A program made the translations under genes and the position numbers. From Treponema sp. (GTDB lineage: Bacteria > Spirochaetota > Spirochaetia > Treponematales > Treponemataceae): a DNA stretch of 34,948 nucleotides. Of the stretch, positions 6,530 to 14,539 are shown one piece after another. Within the stretch, counting starts at the first letter, position 1; each line of letters begins with the position of its first letter. A model generated the notes under the pieces. That model was not told the DNA's origin. It made no database searches and was given only the letters and a program-made list of their open reading frames with translations. The stretch spans positions 1 through 34,948 of the forward strand of contig JAKSTK010000008.1 in the NCBI GenBank assembly GCA_024402615.1. Direction: 5' to 3'.

Positions 6530-7198
6530 TTATGAATTTTCTTTTAAGACTTTACCAAAATGAACAAGGTAATCAATAAAAGAAGCATAAGCACAAATTA
6601 CACAGATTACAAAAAGAACGATTGAAACAATCTTTAATTCATAGAATGGAACTTTGTGCCAGAGATTTAATCTCACAAGAAGTTCAAGGAACAGGGCAAA
6701 AAATTCTGTAACTACATACATAACAGTTTTGAATTTTCCACCTTTGCGGGCTCCAATAGCAATTCCCTTTTTTACAGCAATCATTCGGAGGAAGTTCTGC
6801 GAATATTCACGAATCATAATCAGAACAAGAACGATGATTGGTGTGTAATAAGTTACTGCACTGAAATCGTAAGATTTTAACAGACAGGTAAAAGTTGTAA
6901 GATGAAGAATAACATCTGCAAATGGATCAAACAGTTTACCGAAATCACTTACTTCATTATTTTTTCTGGCAAAGTAACCGTCAAGAAAGTCTGTAAATTC
7001 AGCAAAAATCAAAAGTGGAATAAGAACACACAAAGAAATTGCAGCAAATTTATCTGCAAAAATTGTCAAATCCATAGATTTATGCATATTAGTTGGACTA
7101 ATACTTTCTGCTTTAATCCAGATAGGAATGAAATAAATAATTAAAAACACAGGTGCAAAAAGAACTCGTGTTAATGTAAGCTTGTTTGATAGTTTCAT
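6530..7198 (-). CDS. pgsA: CDP-diacylglycerol--glycerol-3-phosphate 3-phosphatidyltransferase
   Basis: An integral membrane enzyme making phosphatidylglycerophosphate from CDP-diacylglycerol and glycerol-3-phosphate. The CDP-alcohol phosphotransferase signature is complete: Asp70, Asp73-Gly74, Ala77-Arg78, Gly87, Asp91 and Asp95, in the spacing DxxDGxxARx8GxxxDxxxD. Several hydrophobic helices follow (about 98-120, 155-175, 190-215). The 222 residues include an extra loop at about 29-50 compared with compact PgsA proteins. A related head-group transferase (for example phosphatidylserine or inositol phosphate synthase) cannot be fully excluded from the motif alone. Confidence 0.85.
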   Translation of the reverse strand: MKLSNKLTLTRVLFAPVFLIIYFIPIWIKAESISPTNMHKSMDLTIFADKFAAISLCVLIPLLIFAEFTDFLDGYFARKNNEVSDFGKLFDPFADVILHLTTFTCLLKSYDFSAVTYYTPIIVLVLIMIREYSQNFLRMIAVKKGIAIGARKGGKFKTVMYVVTEFFALFLELLVRLNLWHKVPFYELKIVSIVLFVICVICAYASFIDYLVHFGKVLKENS

Positions 7199-7233
7199 AT
7201 ACTGTTAAGTATCCTTAATCTGTTAATAAAAGT

Positions 7234-7260
7234 CAAGTTTTTGAGACCCTCAAAAACTTG
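7234..7260 (-). terminator. Terminator after the cytidylate-kinase-like gene
   Basis: A perfect 12-bp stem (CAAGTTTTTGAG and its complement, 7234-7245 with 7249-7260) with a 3-nt loop, 20 nt after the stop codon. The downstream T run on the minus strand is short (ACTTTTATT). Confidence 0.7.
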
Positions 7261-7280
7261 TACGAATCTCTACCACAACT

Positions 7281-8102
7281 CTACTGATAAGTCTTATATT
7301 CACTGACAACTGTAATAGCAGAAACTGCTTCATATTCAGGAAGTTCGTTTCTAACTACGGAAAGTGCCTGTTCAACTAAAGCCATAGAAGAAGCAACTCC
7401 GTAAAGCTTTACAGCATTTCCTTCAATTGCGCCATGGAGGAATTCAATTCCAATTTTATATTCAAAAATCATTTTATTGATTGCTTTCTGAACTTTGAAC
7501 ATGTTTTCCAGCTGCTTTTTTCCTTCAGCTTCTTTTTCTGGAGTAATAACTGAATTAACATAATTTGCAATTACAGTTGCACAATCAGCTTCTGGAATAA
7601 GACCAGTATTCAAAACCATATGATAATTTGCAGGATCGGCAACATCAATTGTATAAAAGTTTTTGTGGAAGCCGTCACGGTTGGTATCACTTTCCTGAAT
7701 ACGCTGACGAGCTTGTTTTTCGTTCCAGTCAAATTCTTTCATTAGACGTTCAATGCGAGTTTTTTCATCTGCAACAAATCTTACAGAAATATTACTTGCT
7801 ATATCCTTGAAAAAAGCAAAAGCTCCGCGACCAATGATAATTGCATTTTCACCGCCAATAGCTTCCAGCATTGCATACTGTGCGAGATTCTGGTACTGAT
7901 CGTGATTTTTGGTCATTGAGTCGAAAAAGCCTGGTTTACGTTCATCAAACTTTGGCATTTTTGATTCAGGAAAGCCAAGTTTTATAATACGATCTTCAAT
8001 CTCTGTTCGTTTGATAAATTTATAATTTAATTTTTCTGCAAGAGCAGCTGCAACTTCATCTCCATGTGCTGCAACCTGACGAGATAAAGTAATAATTGCC
8101 AT
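7281..8102 (-). CDS. Cytidylate kinase-like family protein
   Basis: The 273-residue protein belongs to the cytidylate-kinase-like P-loop family (opening AIITLSRQ, then IIIGRGAFAFF at about 91-101, RFVADEKTRIERL, and an R-rich lid). True members usually have a GSGGR/K-type nucleotide loop after SRQ. Here that segment reads VAAHGDEV, so phosphate binding may be altered. Residues after about 210 look like an added BON-like domain (VKLYGVASSMALVEQAL). I start at ATG 8102 because a GGGGG ribosome-binding site lies 6 nt upstream. An in-frame TTG at 8108 is less likely. The substrate is not known. Confidence 0.75.
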   Translation of the reverse strand: MAIITLSRQVAAHGDEVAAALAEKLNYKFIKRTEIEDRIIKLGFPESKMPKFDERKPGFFDSMTKNHDQYQNLAQYAMLEAIGGENAIIIGRGAFAFFKDIASNISVRFVADEKTRIERLMKEFDWNEKQARQRIQESDTNRDGFHKNFYTIDVADPANYHMVLNTGLIPEADCATVIANYVNSVITPEKEAEGKKQLENMFKVQKAINKMIFEYKIGIEFLHGAIEGNAVKLYGVASSMALVEQALSVVRNELPEYEAVSAITVVSEYKTYQ

Positions 8103-8197
8103 AAGCAACCCCCTTATACTAAAATAAACTCACTATAAAAATCATAAAACGGAAAAATTAATCTGTCAAAAAATTAGACCTGGGAGAACAGGATAAA

Positions 8198-8764
8198 ATG
8201 AAAAGTTATTTTGATGCAGAAGATGAAAAACTGAAATGGAGTCAAAACAGCAGTAAATCTATTTTGAAAACTGTGGTTTTTGATGTTACAGAATGTGATA
8301 ACACTTCGGTAAATGGAGTTTCAGGAAAATATATTATTATGAACGCCAGAGACTGGGTTATTGTACTGCCAAAGAAAGAGAATAAATTTCTTATGGTAAA
8401 ACAGTGGCGTCATGGAGAAAAAGCTTTAAGTGTTGAGTTTCCCGGTGGTGTAATTGATGAGGGAGAAGAGCCGGAAACTGCCGCAAAACGAGAACTGCAG
8501 GAAGAAACAGGCTGCATTGCCGGAAAACTTACAAAACTGGGAAGTGTAAATCCTAATCCTGCCCTTTTTTCTAATCATGTTCATGTTTATCTGGCAGAAA
8601 ATTTAGTTGAAACGGGAGAGCAGCACCTGGATCATGACGAGTTTATTAACTGTCTGGAACTTAACGAAGAAGAAATTCTTGCGGGAATGGGAACACCTGA
8701 ATTTCCCCATGCACTGATGGGAACAGCCATGTCGTTTTATTTGAAGCATAAGGCGGGATTGTAA
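8198..8764 (+). CDS. NUDIX hydrolase (ADP-ribose pyrophosphatase type)
   Basis: It hydrolyses nucleoside diphosphate-X compounds, most likely ADP-ribose. The NUDIX box is complete and correctly spaced: Gly84, Glu90, Arg98-Glu99-Leu100, Glu102-Glu103, Gly105. The stretch MVKQWRHGEKALSVEFPGG just before it is characteristic of ADP-sugar pyrophosphatases, as is PNPALFSNHVHVYLAE after it. The 188-residue length fits. It is divergent from the cytidylate-kinase-like gene and ends at a strong terminator. Confidence 0.9.
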   Translation: MKSYFDAEDEKLKWSQNSSKSILKTVVFDVTECDNTSVNGVSGKYIIMNARDWVIVLPKKENKFLMVKQWRHGEKALSVEFPGGVIDEGEEPETAAKRELQEETGCIAGKLTKLGSVNPNPALFSNHVHVYLAENLVETGEQHLDHDEFINCLELNEEEILAGMGTPEFPHALMGTAMSFYLKHKAGL

Positions 8765-8790
8765 AAAAATTAGAAACTAATGGCAAAAAA

Positions 8791-8826
8791 AAGAACTTCC
8801 TGTAGCAAGGAAGTTCTTTTTTTTTA
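8791..8826. terminator. Bidirectional terminator between the NUDIX gene and the LysM-like gene
   Basis: The 10-bp stem AAGAACTTCC/GGAAGTTCTT (8791-8800 with 8809-8818) is flanked by an A run and a long T run, suiting both convergent genes. Confidence 0.88.
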
Positions 8827-8849
8827 TTTACAGTGATGTAAAAAGCAGC

Positions 8850-9545
8850 TTATTTTGTGTAAGCTTCATATTCCTTTTTAGGATCATATGTACCACTGCG
8901 GTATTCACCTGTAAGACTAGGAACAGCCATTTTCATACCTGGAAGAATCAAGTTTGGATCTTCTGGTTTTGGCATATTGCCTTTGTTAGCCTGATAAAGG
9001 TTTTCCCAAAGCAATGGGTTGTTGTAAATATATGGACGACCAGAAATGTTCCAGTAACAGTCTTTTGTTTCTGCCCATGGACGAACAATATAATATGCAG
9101 GAAGTGGAGTTACCTGACGAACACCGTCCAAAGCAGCCATTGAAAGTTTTGCATATTCAACAGCTTTTGCATAATCTTCACCTTCAAAAGCAGTTTCTGC
9201 ATTTGCCAGGTTGTCTGTAGCAGCAGTGAAAGCCATTGGGAAAGTATTCTTTGCATCGATTGATTCAGCCCATGCAATTCTATTTTTTGCCAGCTTAATG
9301 TTATCTTCTGCATTGTTTTTAGCCATCATCATCTGGATATAAGCCTTAGAAAGTTCTGCATTTTCTGCTGCAAGTTTTGAATATTCAACAGCATCATCAT
9401 ATGCACCGGCATCCATAGCAATTTCTGCTTTTTTTGTGTATTCATCAGCAAGTTTCTGATAAGTGTTATTTTTATAACTTACAGTAGCAGCAAACACAGT
9501 TGCTGAAATCATTAAAGCAAATAAAACTGATACTAACTTTTTCAT
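8850..9545 (-). CDS. Exported protein with helical repeats and a LysM-like C-terminus
   Basis: The 231-residue protein has a signal peptide (MKKLVSVLFALMISATVFA, cut after about residue 19). A helical region (about 25-150) contains two similar units, GAYDDAVEYSKLAAENAE and EDYAKAVEYAKLSMAA, resembling TPR-type packing. The C-terminal segment (about 155-215) resembles LysM: YYIVRPW, WNISG, LWENLYQANKG, PNLILPGMKMAVPS. It probably binds cell-wall glycan in the periplasm. Its ATG overlaps the stop codon of the upstream lipoprotein gene (TAATG), so the two products are made together. Confidence 0.7.
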   Translation of the reverse strand: MKKLVSVLFALMISATVFAATVSYKNNTYQKLADEYTKKAEIAMDAGAYDDAVEYSKLAAENAELSKAYIQMMMAKNNAEDNIKLAKNRIAWAESIDAKNTFPMAFTAATDNLANAETAFEGEDYAKAVEYAKLSMAALDGVRQVTPLPAYYIVRPWAETKDCYWNISGRPYIYNNPLLWENLYQANKGNMPKPEDPNLILPGMKMAVPSLTGEYRSGTYDPKKEYEAYTK

Positions 9546-10624
9546 TATTTACCCTCCATGATATTGGTAATTGCATTTCCAATATTATTTCCAGTATTTT
9601 CAATCTGATCGATTAAGCTTGGTTCTGCAAGTGTTTCTGGTAAATCAGCTTCTGCAGCTTCTGGATCAGCATATGAATCTGATTCAAGGAGAACTGCATC
9701 TTCATCTTCAATACCTTCTACTTTTTCTGTAAGAGGAGCTTCAGCATCAGCAGCTTCTGCAAAGGAAGCACTTTCTGCAACTTTTGCTTTTGCTTCTTCA
9801 ATTGCTTTCTGAACTGCAGCACGTTTTTCTGAAATGTCATTGAACAATTTCATGAAACCTTCTTCTGAAGCCTTATAATTTTCTGTAGCTTTTTTTACAC
9901 TCTGCATTGAGTAGAGAGAGTCTGCTTTTTTGAACAATTCTACAGCTTCATCATATTTTTCTTTCTGAGAAACAGCAGCTTTTACACTGTCTGCTTTATT
10001 CTTTGCAGTTTTTGCATCTTCACGAGCGTCTCTTGCAACCTGTTTGTAAATTACAACAAGAACAGCATTAAGTTTTGTTGATGCAACTGTTGTTTTATCA
10101 AGAATCTGCTGAGCAGTAGCATTTTCATCATCCAGCAAGGCAGTAGCTTCATCTAAAGCCTTACATCCGTCATCATAAACACCCTGTGCAAGATTAAACA
10201 TCTTAGTGTCATCAATTGTTGCTTTTGCATCTTTTGCACTGATATAGAGAGCCAAAGCTTCGTAAAGTTTAGCAATATCAGCACTTTCTTTAGAAACGTC
10301 TGCACCACCTTCAGCAGCAGATTTTACAGCATCACAAAGAGCATCAATCTGTGCAAGATAGTCTGGTTCAGTTTTATCAGCACCAGCTTCCAGTGCTTTA
10401 CCACGAGCAAGCTCCATTGATTTCATTGCAGCAGTGTTATCAACTGTTTTAATAACTTCTTCAATTACAGGAGGAACTTCTTCTGTAGTTTCAGGAGTTT
10501 CTGTTGTTTCTTCTACAACAGGAGCTTCAGGAGTTGTTGTCTCTTCTGGAGTTTCTTTAGATCCACAGGAAAGCATTGAGAAAACCAAAACGCCTGCCAG
10601 TAACCCGATTGCGATTTTTTTCAT
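9545..10624 (-). CDS. Predicted lipoprotein with long helical domain
   Basis: A 359-residue protein with a lipoprotein signal: basic start, hydrophobic core, lipobox LSCG with the lipidated Cys at residue 20. Then comes a Glu/Thr/Pro-rich linker (about 23-60), a long Ala/Lys/Glu-rich helical region (about 65-285) likely to form coiled coils, and an acidic tail ending in GNNIGNAITNIMEGK. The function is unknown. It is translationally coupled to the LysM-like gene downstream, suggesting a joint envelope role, perhaps linking membrane and peptidoglycan. A probable promoter with TATTAT/TATAAT-like boxes lies at about 10675-10715. Confidence 0.7.
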   Translation of the reverse strand: MKKIAIGLLAGVLVFSMLSCGSKETPEETTTPEAPVVEETTETPETTEEVPPVIEEVIKTVDNTAAMKSMELARGKALEAGADKTEPDYLAQIDALCDAVKSAAEGGADVSKESADIAKLYEALALYISAKDAKATIDDTKMFNLAQGVYDDGCKALDEATALLDDENATAQQILDKTTVASTKLNAVLVVIYKQVARDAREDAKTAKNKADSVKAAVSQKEKYDEAVELFKKADSLYSMQSVKKATENYKASEEGFMKLFNDISEKRAAVQKAIEEAKAKVAESASFAEAADAEAPLTEKVEGIEDEDAVLLESDSYADPEAAEADLPETLAEPSLIDQIENTGNNIGNAITNIMEGK

Positions 10625-10758
10625 AGCATTACCTCGCTTAATCTTTTTTACGGATAAATTTTTACTCTAATAGCAATTATAATAGTATAATACTTTATAA
10701 ATCTATTCTAGAGCAAAATTTAATATGAGACTAGAGTAGAAAATCACAGGAGGAAATT

Positions 10759-10983
10759 ATGATGGAAGAATTTTCTTACAAGATTGAACAGAATCTGGGA
10801 ACAATTTCTGAAGGAAAAGGCGGATGGATGCTGGAATTAAATCTTGTTTCCTGGGGTGGAAGACCTGCAAAGTATGATATCAGAAGCTGGTCTCCAGATC
10901 ATCAGAAAATGGGAAAAGGAATTACCCTTTCCGCAGAGGATTTAAAATCTCTGAAAAACCTGCTTAATGGTATAGAACTGTAA
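10759..10983 (+). CDS. Small PC4/YdbC-type nucleic-acid-binding protein
   Basis: A 74-residue protein resembling the bacterial YdbC branch of the PC4 transcription-coactivator fold, which binds single-stranded DNA. The visible features are the beta-strand region GWMLELNLVSWGGRPAKYDIRSW, the GKGITLSAEDLKSLKNLL helix segment and the compact size. A strong AGGAGG site lies 5 nt before the first of two tandem ATG codons. It is a single gene, divergent from the lipoprotein operon. The role is inferred from fold similarity only. Confidence 0.8.
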   Translation: MMEEFSYKIEQNLGTISEGKGGWMLELNLVSWGGRPAKYDIRSWSPDHQKMGKGITLSAEDLKSLKNLLNGIEL

Positions 10984-11007
10984 TTGCAAGTAATACTGTA
11001 ATTTGCA

Positions 11008-11982
11008 TTAATATTCAGCAACTGCCATTGAAGCGCCTTTCTTAATAATCACCTCAAACAACATCTTCTGAAGAAGCACATCGGCCATCATTGAGCCACC
11101 GGAACGAATCTCCATATCTGTAGAAGCAAGAATAGCAAGAATTGCCGTAGCCTGCCCTTTTGTCCAGATTTTCTCTGCACTTCTGTACTGTCTCTGCAGC
11201 ATTTTCTGAGGGATTGCAGCTTCTCCCTGGTCAATCCATAAAATCAATTTACGGAAGCAGGAAACAAGTCCCGCAATAATCATTGTAGACGAATTATCTT
11301 TTGAAAGACGGATTTTCTGTAAAATTGTAAGGCCTTTTTCAAAACGAACCTGAGCAGAATCACCGCTGTAAGAAATCTCACTAAATAGTGTAAAAGCATT
11401 TTCTTCGCGATTATGTGTTAAAACTCTTTCTATGTCTTCACAGGTAATTGTGTGATCCTTCTGGAAAATAACAAAAAAACGTTCGCATTCGGCTTTTAAC
11501 GCCTGTGTGTTATTTTCAATCATATCAAGAATTAATTCTGCAGCTTCAATTTCAATTTTGTATCCGTTTTTATTGAAATAACCTGTAAGCCATGGAAGTT
11601 TGTCACTATCGAACATTTCCCAGAACTTCTTTTTATTTGATGCAGGAACTAATTTATCAAGCTTATTATCAACAGAAATTTCATCGGAAACAAAAACAAT
11701 TGCTGAATTTTCTTCAGGATTTTTAAGCCATTCAGAAATCATTGCGATACTGTTGGCATCCTTCAGCAATTCTGCATTTTTACAGACAATAAAAGTTCCG
11801 TCAGAGAATAAAGTGCCGCTCTGAAGAATTGTCATAATTTCATTAAGAGGAGTTTCTACTAAATAAAAAAGATGTTCTTCAATTTCACCAAATTTCTTTT
11901 CCAGAGATTTTTTTACTGCCGCAACAGCTTCATCTCTCTGTCCAAATTCTGGTCCTGTGTATAAATAAATAGGAGCTGCCAT
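11008..11982 (-). CDS. holA: DNA polymerase III subunit delta
   Basis: Delta is the clamp-loader subunit that opens the beta sliding clamp. The 324 residues match the family pattern: YLYTGPEFGQRDEAV near the N-terminus (degenerate AAA+ start), ALKAECERFF in the middle, FTLFSEIS before the C-terminal collar domain, and SAEKIWTKGQATAILAILASTDMEIRSG near the end. It lies 12 nt after lexA on the same strand, so it is likely cotranscribed, which could link clamp loading to the DNA-damage response. Confidence 0.88.
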   Translation of the reverse strand: MAAPIYLYTGPEFGQRDEAVAAVKKSLEKKFGEIEEHLFYLVETPLNEIMTILQSGTLFSDGTFIVCKNAELLKDANSIAMISEWLKNPEENSAIVFVSDEISVDNKLDKLVPASNKKKFWEMFDSDKLPWLTGYFNKNGYKIEIEAAELILDMIENNTQALKAECERFFVIFQKDHTITCEDIERVLTHNREENAFTLFSEISYSGDSAQVRFEKGLTILQKIRLSKDNSSTMIIAGLVSCFRKLILWIDQGEAAIPQKMLQRQYRSAEKIWTKGQATAILAILASTDMEIRSGGSMMADVLLQKMLFEVIIKKGASMAVAEY

Positions 11983-11994
11983 TTTATTCCTGAA

Positions 11995-12606
11995 TTAATA
12001 AGTTCTTACGATATTTGAAAGGATTCCAACAATGCGGACATCCTGACAGTAAATTGCCTGAAAATCTGGATTTTCCGGTTGAAGTCTGACACGGGTTGCT
12101 TCTTTGTAATAACGTTTTAAGGTGATTGCATCATCAATTACAGCAACGATAATCTGACCGTCAACTGCAGTATTTGCCTGTTCTACAACGGCTAAATCTC
12201 CGTCAAGAATTCCGGCATTAATCATACTCTGACCACGAACTCTAAGGGCAAAATAACTTTTACCGGGACGCACAAATGGCTCCGGAAGATTTACATAACC
12301 GTCAAGATTTTCTTCTGAAAGTAAAGGTTTACCTGCAGCAACAGTTCCCAATACCGGAACTTTACTTACAAACAATTCCTGTTCCTTTTCACGGAAGTCA
12401 GAAAGAATACGGATTGAACGGGCACTTTTTGGTTTTAACGAAACATAACCTTTTTTCTGAAGAGCAGTGAGTCTGTCCTGAATCGCTCTTAAAGAAACAT
12501 TTTCGTGTTCACTTATATCCCGTACAGAAGGAGGAGTGCCGTTCTGTTCGATGTAGTCAGATATAAACTCGAGGGTTTCTTTCTGTTTGTCTGTAATATC
12601 TCTCAT
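11995..12606 (-). CDS. lexA: LexA repressor
   Basis: The SOS repressor. An N-terminal winged helix-turn-helix (about 1-68, with GTPPSVRDISEHENVSLRAI) binds DNA, and a C-terminal S24 autoprotease domain follows. The cleavage bond is Ala91-Gly92. The catalytic pair is Ser127 (in RGQSM) and Lys164 (in ITLKRYY). All elements are intact, so RecA-stimulated self-cleavage is expected. GGAGG lies before the ATG. The helix-turn-helix reads SLRAIQDRL rather than the usual S..TV...L, so the operator may differ from that of E. coli or Bacillus. A good palindrome upstream is a candidate site. Confidence 0.95.
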   Translation of the reverse strand: MRDITDKQKETLEFISDYIEQNGTPPSVRDISEHENVSLRAIQDRLTALQKKGYVSLKPKSARSIRILSDFREKEQELFVSKVPVLGTVAAGKPLLSEENLDGYVNLPEPFVRPGKSYFALRVRGQSMINAGILDGDLAVVEQANTAVDGQIIVAVIDDAITLKRYYKEATRVRLQPENPDFQAIYCQDVRIVGILSNIVRTY

Positions 12607-12669
12607 ATGGACCTCCTTGAGTGAAATATGGGGAAAGCTGCGCCAGCTCGCTTTATTCTTTTTACTTGT

Positions 12670-12689
12670 AATTTTGCTGACGCAAAATT
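12670..12689. promoter_or_regulatory. Candidate LexA operator upstream of lexA
   Basis: A perfect 8-bp inverted repeat AATTTTGC/GCAAAATT around TGAC, about 65 bp upstream of the lexA start. Its core TTTG-N6-CAAA resembles the spirochaete (Leptospira) SOS box as I recall it, TTTG-N5-CAAA. Autoregulation of lexA is general, so the position fits. Confidence 0.5.
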
Positions 12690-12700
12690 TCTATTTAGAC

Positions 12701-12736
12701 GTAATTAAAAAGCAAGGTGACTTGCTTTTTAATTAC
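12701..12736 (-). terminator. Terminator after ptsH
   Basis: A perfect 16-bp inverted repeat (12701-12716 with 12721-12736, loop GTGA) overlaps the ptsH stop codon. On the minus strand GCAAG/CTTGC is followed by TTTTT. Confidence 0.85.
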
Positions 12737-12999
12737 TCTTCCTCGAACTTACTATCGAACAATTCTTCAATAACTGATGCGGCTTCTGATTCGTCGGGAC
12801 CTTCTACTGTCAGGGTCATTTGAGTGTTGTAGCCGGCACCCATGGCGATAACGCCCATGATGGATTTTGCGTTTACTGTTGTGTCGTCTTTTGTGAGGCT
12901 GATTTCACTCTGAAACTTGTTTGAAGTCTGAGCGATAATGGCTGCTGGACGAGCGTGAATTCCGGCACGGTTTTTTACAGTCAGGATTTTTTCAATCAT
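12733..12999 (-). CDS. ptsH: Phosphocarrier protein HPr
   Basis: HPr carries phosphate in the PTS and, through Ser46 phosphorylation, acts in carbon regulation. The 88 residues contain the active-site His15 in GIHARPA and the regulatory Ser46 in AKSIMGV. It lies 54 nt after hprK on the same strand. No enzyme I or PTS permease gene is in the window. Spirochaetes of this group often have HPr/HprK as a regulatory module without sugar transport. That last point is family knowledge, not something seen here. Confidence 0.96.
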   Translation of the reverse strand: MIEKILTVKNRAGIHARPAAIIAQTSNKFQSEISLTKDDTTVNAKSIMGVIAMGAGYNTQMTLTVEGPDESEAASVIEELFDSKFEEE

Positions 13000-13053
13000 T
13001 TTTGTTTCCTTTTGTTACTCAATTTTTTTTTGCTTCATAACTGAAGCTATTTA

Positions 13054-14043
13054 TTAATACGAATCATCACTTCCGTAGTAAGCAGATTTAGCATCACCAG
13101 TTTCAATCCATTTAAGGACGTTCTGGTTGAAATCCTTGGCAGAATTATATCCCATATTCTTGAGACGTTCATTCATGGCGGCAGCTTCGATAATAATCGG
13201 AAGGTTACGGCCTGGACGAACAGGGATTTCAATAAATGGAATTTTTACTCCAAGTACTTCTTTATAATTTGTTTCGGTTCCCAGACGGTCATACAGTTTC
13301 TGAGAATCCCAGTCTTCCAGCTGACAAATCAGCTGAACTTCTTTCTGATCACGAATGGCACCTACACCGTACAGCTGGGAAATATTAATAATTCCTAAAC
13401 CGCGGATTTCCATATGGTGACTGATTGTGGTATTAGCACCACGACCAAGAAGAATATTACCATTTACACAGCGAATTTCAATAATATCATCAGCAACCAG
13501 ACGATGGCCTCTTTCTACAAGTTCAAGAGCAGTTTCACTTTTACCAACTCCGGAATGACCGTTGATAAGTATACCAATACCGTAAACTTCTACCAATACA
13601 CCATGCATTGTCTGATGGGGTGCGAAAATATTAGAAAAAGCACGTAGAAGTCTATTTGAAAAATCTGTTGATGATAAATCAGTTGAAAGAACAGGACAAC
13701 AATTTTCTTCGGCCAGCTGAATGAATTCTTCGGTTGGTACTAAATCATAAGTGAAAATACAGCAAGGCAAACCACTACCGAAAAAAGATTTTAATGGTTC
13801 TGAATTGTTATCCTGATGAAGTTTATTAAGATAAGCAGTTTCACCTCGTCCAAAAAGCTGAACTCGGTTACCTACAAAGTTTTCATAGAAGCCACAAAGC
13901 GCAAGCCCCGGACGATTTATTTCTGGTACGGTGATGGCTCTTGGTAATCCACGGCGGCCTGCAATACATTTAAGATGTAAAGCATCATGTCCTGAGAGTT
14001 TCAGTTGGAGTAAATCAAGAACTGTGAATTTCTTATCCGCCAT
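13054..14043 (-). CDS. hprK: HPr kinase/phosphorylase
   Basis: It phosphorylates and dephosphorylates Ser46 of HPr in response to metabolic state. The 329 residues hold an N-terminal regulatory domain (about 1-130) and a kinase domain with Walker A GHSGVGKSE at 162-170, the RGLGIINI capture region at about 218-225, and the C-terminal PVRPGRNLPIIIEAAAMNERL. No Shine-Dalgarno site precedes the ATG. A promoter with TTGAAA, a 17-nt spacer and TATAGT ends 8 nt before the start codon, so the mRNA may be nearly leaderless. Confidence 0.95.
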   Translation of the reverse strand: MADKKFTVLDLLQLKLSGHDALHLKCIAGRRGLPRAITVPEINRPGLALCGFYENFVGNRVQLFGRGETAYLNKLHQDNNSEPLKSFFGSGLPCCIFTYDLVPTEEFIQLAEENCCPVLSTDLSSTDFSNRLLRAFSNIFAPHQTMHGVLVEVYGIGILINGHSGVGKSETALELVERGHRLVADDIIEIRCVNGNILLGRGANTTISHHMEIRGLGIINISQLYGVGAIRDQKEVQLICQLEDWDSQKLYDRLGTETNYKEVLGVKIPFIEIPVRPGRNLPIIIEAAAMNERLKNMGYNSAKDFNQNVLKWIETGDAKSAYYGSDDSY

Positions 14044-14051
14044 AGAATTAT

Positions 14052-14080
14052 ACTATACACATCGGGAGCTATTTTTTCAA
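14052..14080 (-). promoter_or_regulatory. hprK promoter next to the start codon
   Basis: The -35 TTGAAA (complement of 14075-14080) and -10 TATAGT (complement of 14052-14057) are 17 nt apart. The transcription start would fall 1-2 nt before the hprK ATG at 14043. Confidence 0.6.
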
Positions 14081-14100
14081 TCATAAAAAGAACAGCATAA

Positions 14101-14134
14101 AAAAACGGCAGTCTGAAAAAATCAAACTGCCGTT
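14101..14134 (-). terminator. Terminator after hpf
   Basis: The stem AACGGCAGT/ACTGCCGTT (14104-14112 with 14126-14134) is followed on the minus strand by a run of T. It separates hpf from hprK transcription, so hprK needs its own promoter. Confidence 0.8.
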
Positions 14135-14159
14135 CTTGTTAGAAATTAATTACGCAGGA

Positions 14160-14447
14160 CTAGCGGCCTACATACTTTTCTTTTTCTTTAGATACTTTTG
14201 AATCCAAAGTATCAACGTTCATATTTACAGCTGCAGCAAAATCAGCATCATCTGTAGAAACATGAGCCTGTGCACCCCATTTGAAGTTTACAGTAGTATC
14301 AACCTTAAATGTCTTGTCATATTTAACAGTCATTGTAAGATTCACAATATGTTCATCTGCATATGTAAGTCTCTGAAGTTTTTTTTCGATTAATTCGTTA
14401 TTTCCAGCTGTCAGTGAGAAACCTACGGCTTTAATTGTCTTTTCCAT
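14160..14447 (-). CDS. hpf: Ribosome hibernation factor, short HPF/RaiA type
   Basis: It binds the small subunit in stationary phase and stabilises idle ribosomes. The 95 residues cover only the HPF core domain (beta-alpha-beta-beta-beta-alpha), without the C-terminal dimerisation domain of long HPF. The features are the opening VGFSLTAGNNELIEKKLQRL and the acidic end HVSTDDADFAAAVNMNVDTLDSKVSKEKEKY. A promoter with TTGTCT (complement of 14501-14506), 17-nt spacer and TATAAT (complement of 14478-14483) precedes it, with a good AAGGAG site. Its place between rpoN and hprK is the conserved order. Confidence 0.9.
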   Translation of the reverse strand: MEKTIKAVGFSLTAGNNELIEKKLQRLTYADEHIVNLTMTVKYDKTFKVDTTVNFKWGAQAHVSTDDADFAAAVNMNVDTLDSKVSKEKEKYVGR

Positions 14448-14477
14448 AATAATCTCCTTAAGTATTAATCTATGTTA

Positions 14478-14506
14478 ATTATAATATGAGAGTTTTCAAA
14501 AGACAA
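14478..14506 (-). promoter_or_regulatory. hpf promoter
   Basis: TTGTCT, 17-nt spacer, then perfect TATAAT, about 30 nt before the hpf start, with a normal AAGGAG ribosome-binding site between. Confidence 0.65.
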
Positions 14507-14539
14507 ACAAATTGAGTAAACAAATTTTTAATCTGTTTG

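Noticed and set aside
9014-9313. Short frames of 67-68 codons inside the LysM-like gene.
   Set aside because: They overlap a clearly coding frame with a signal peptide and family-like domain, and have no start signals of their own.
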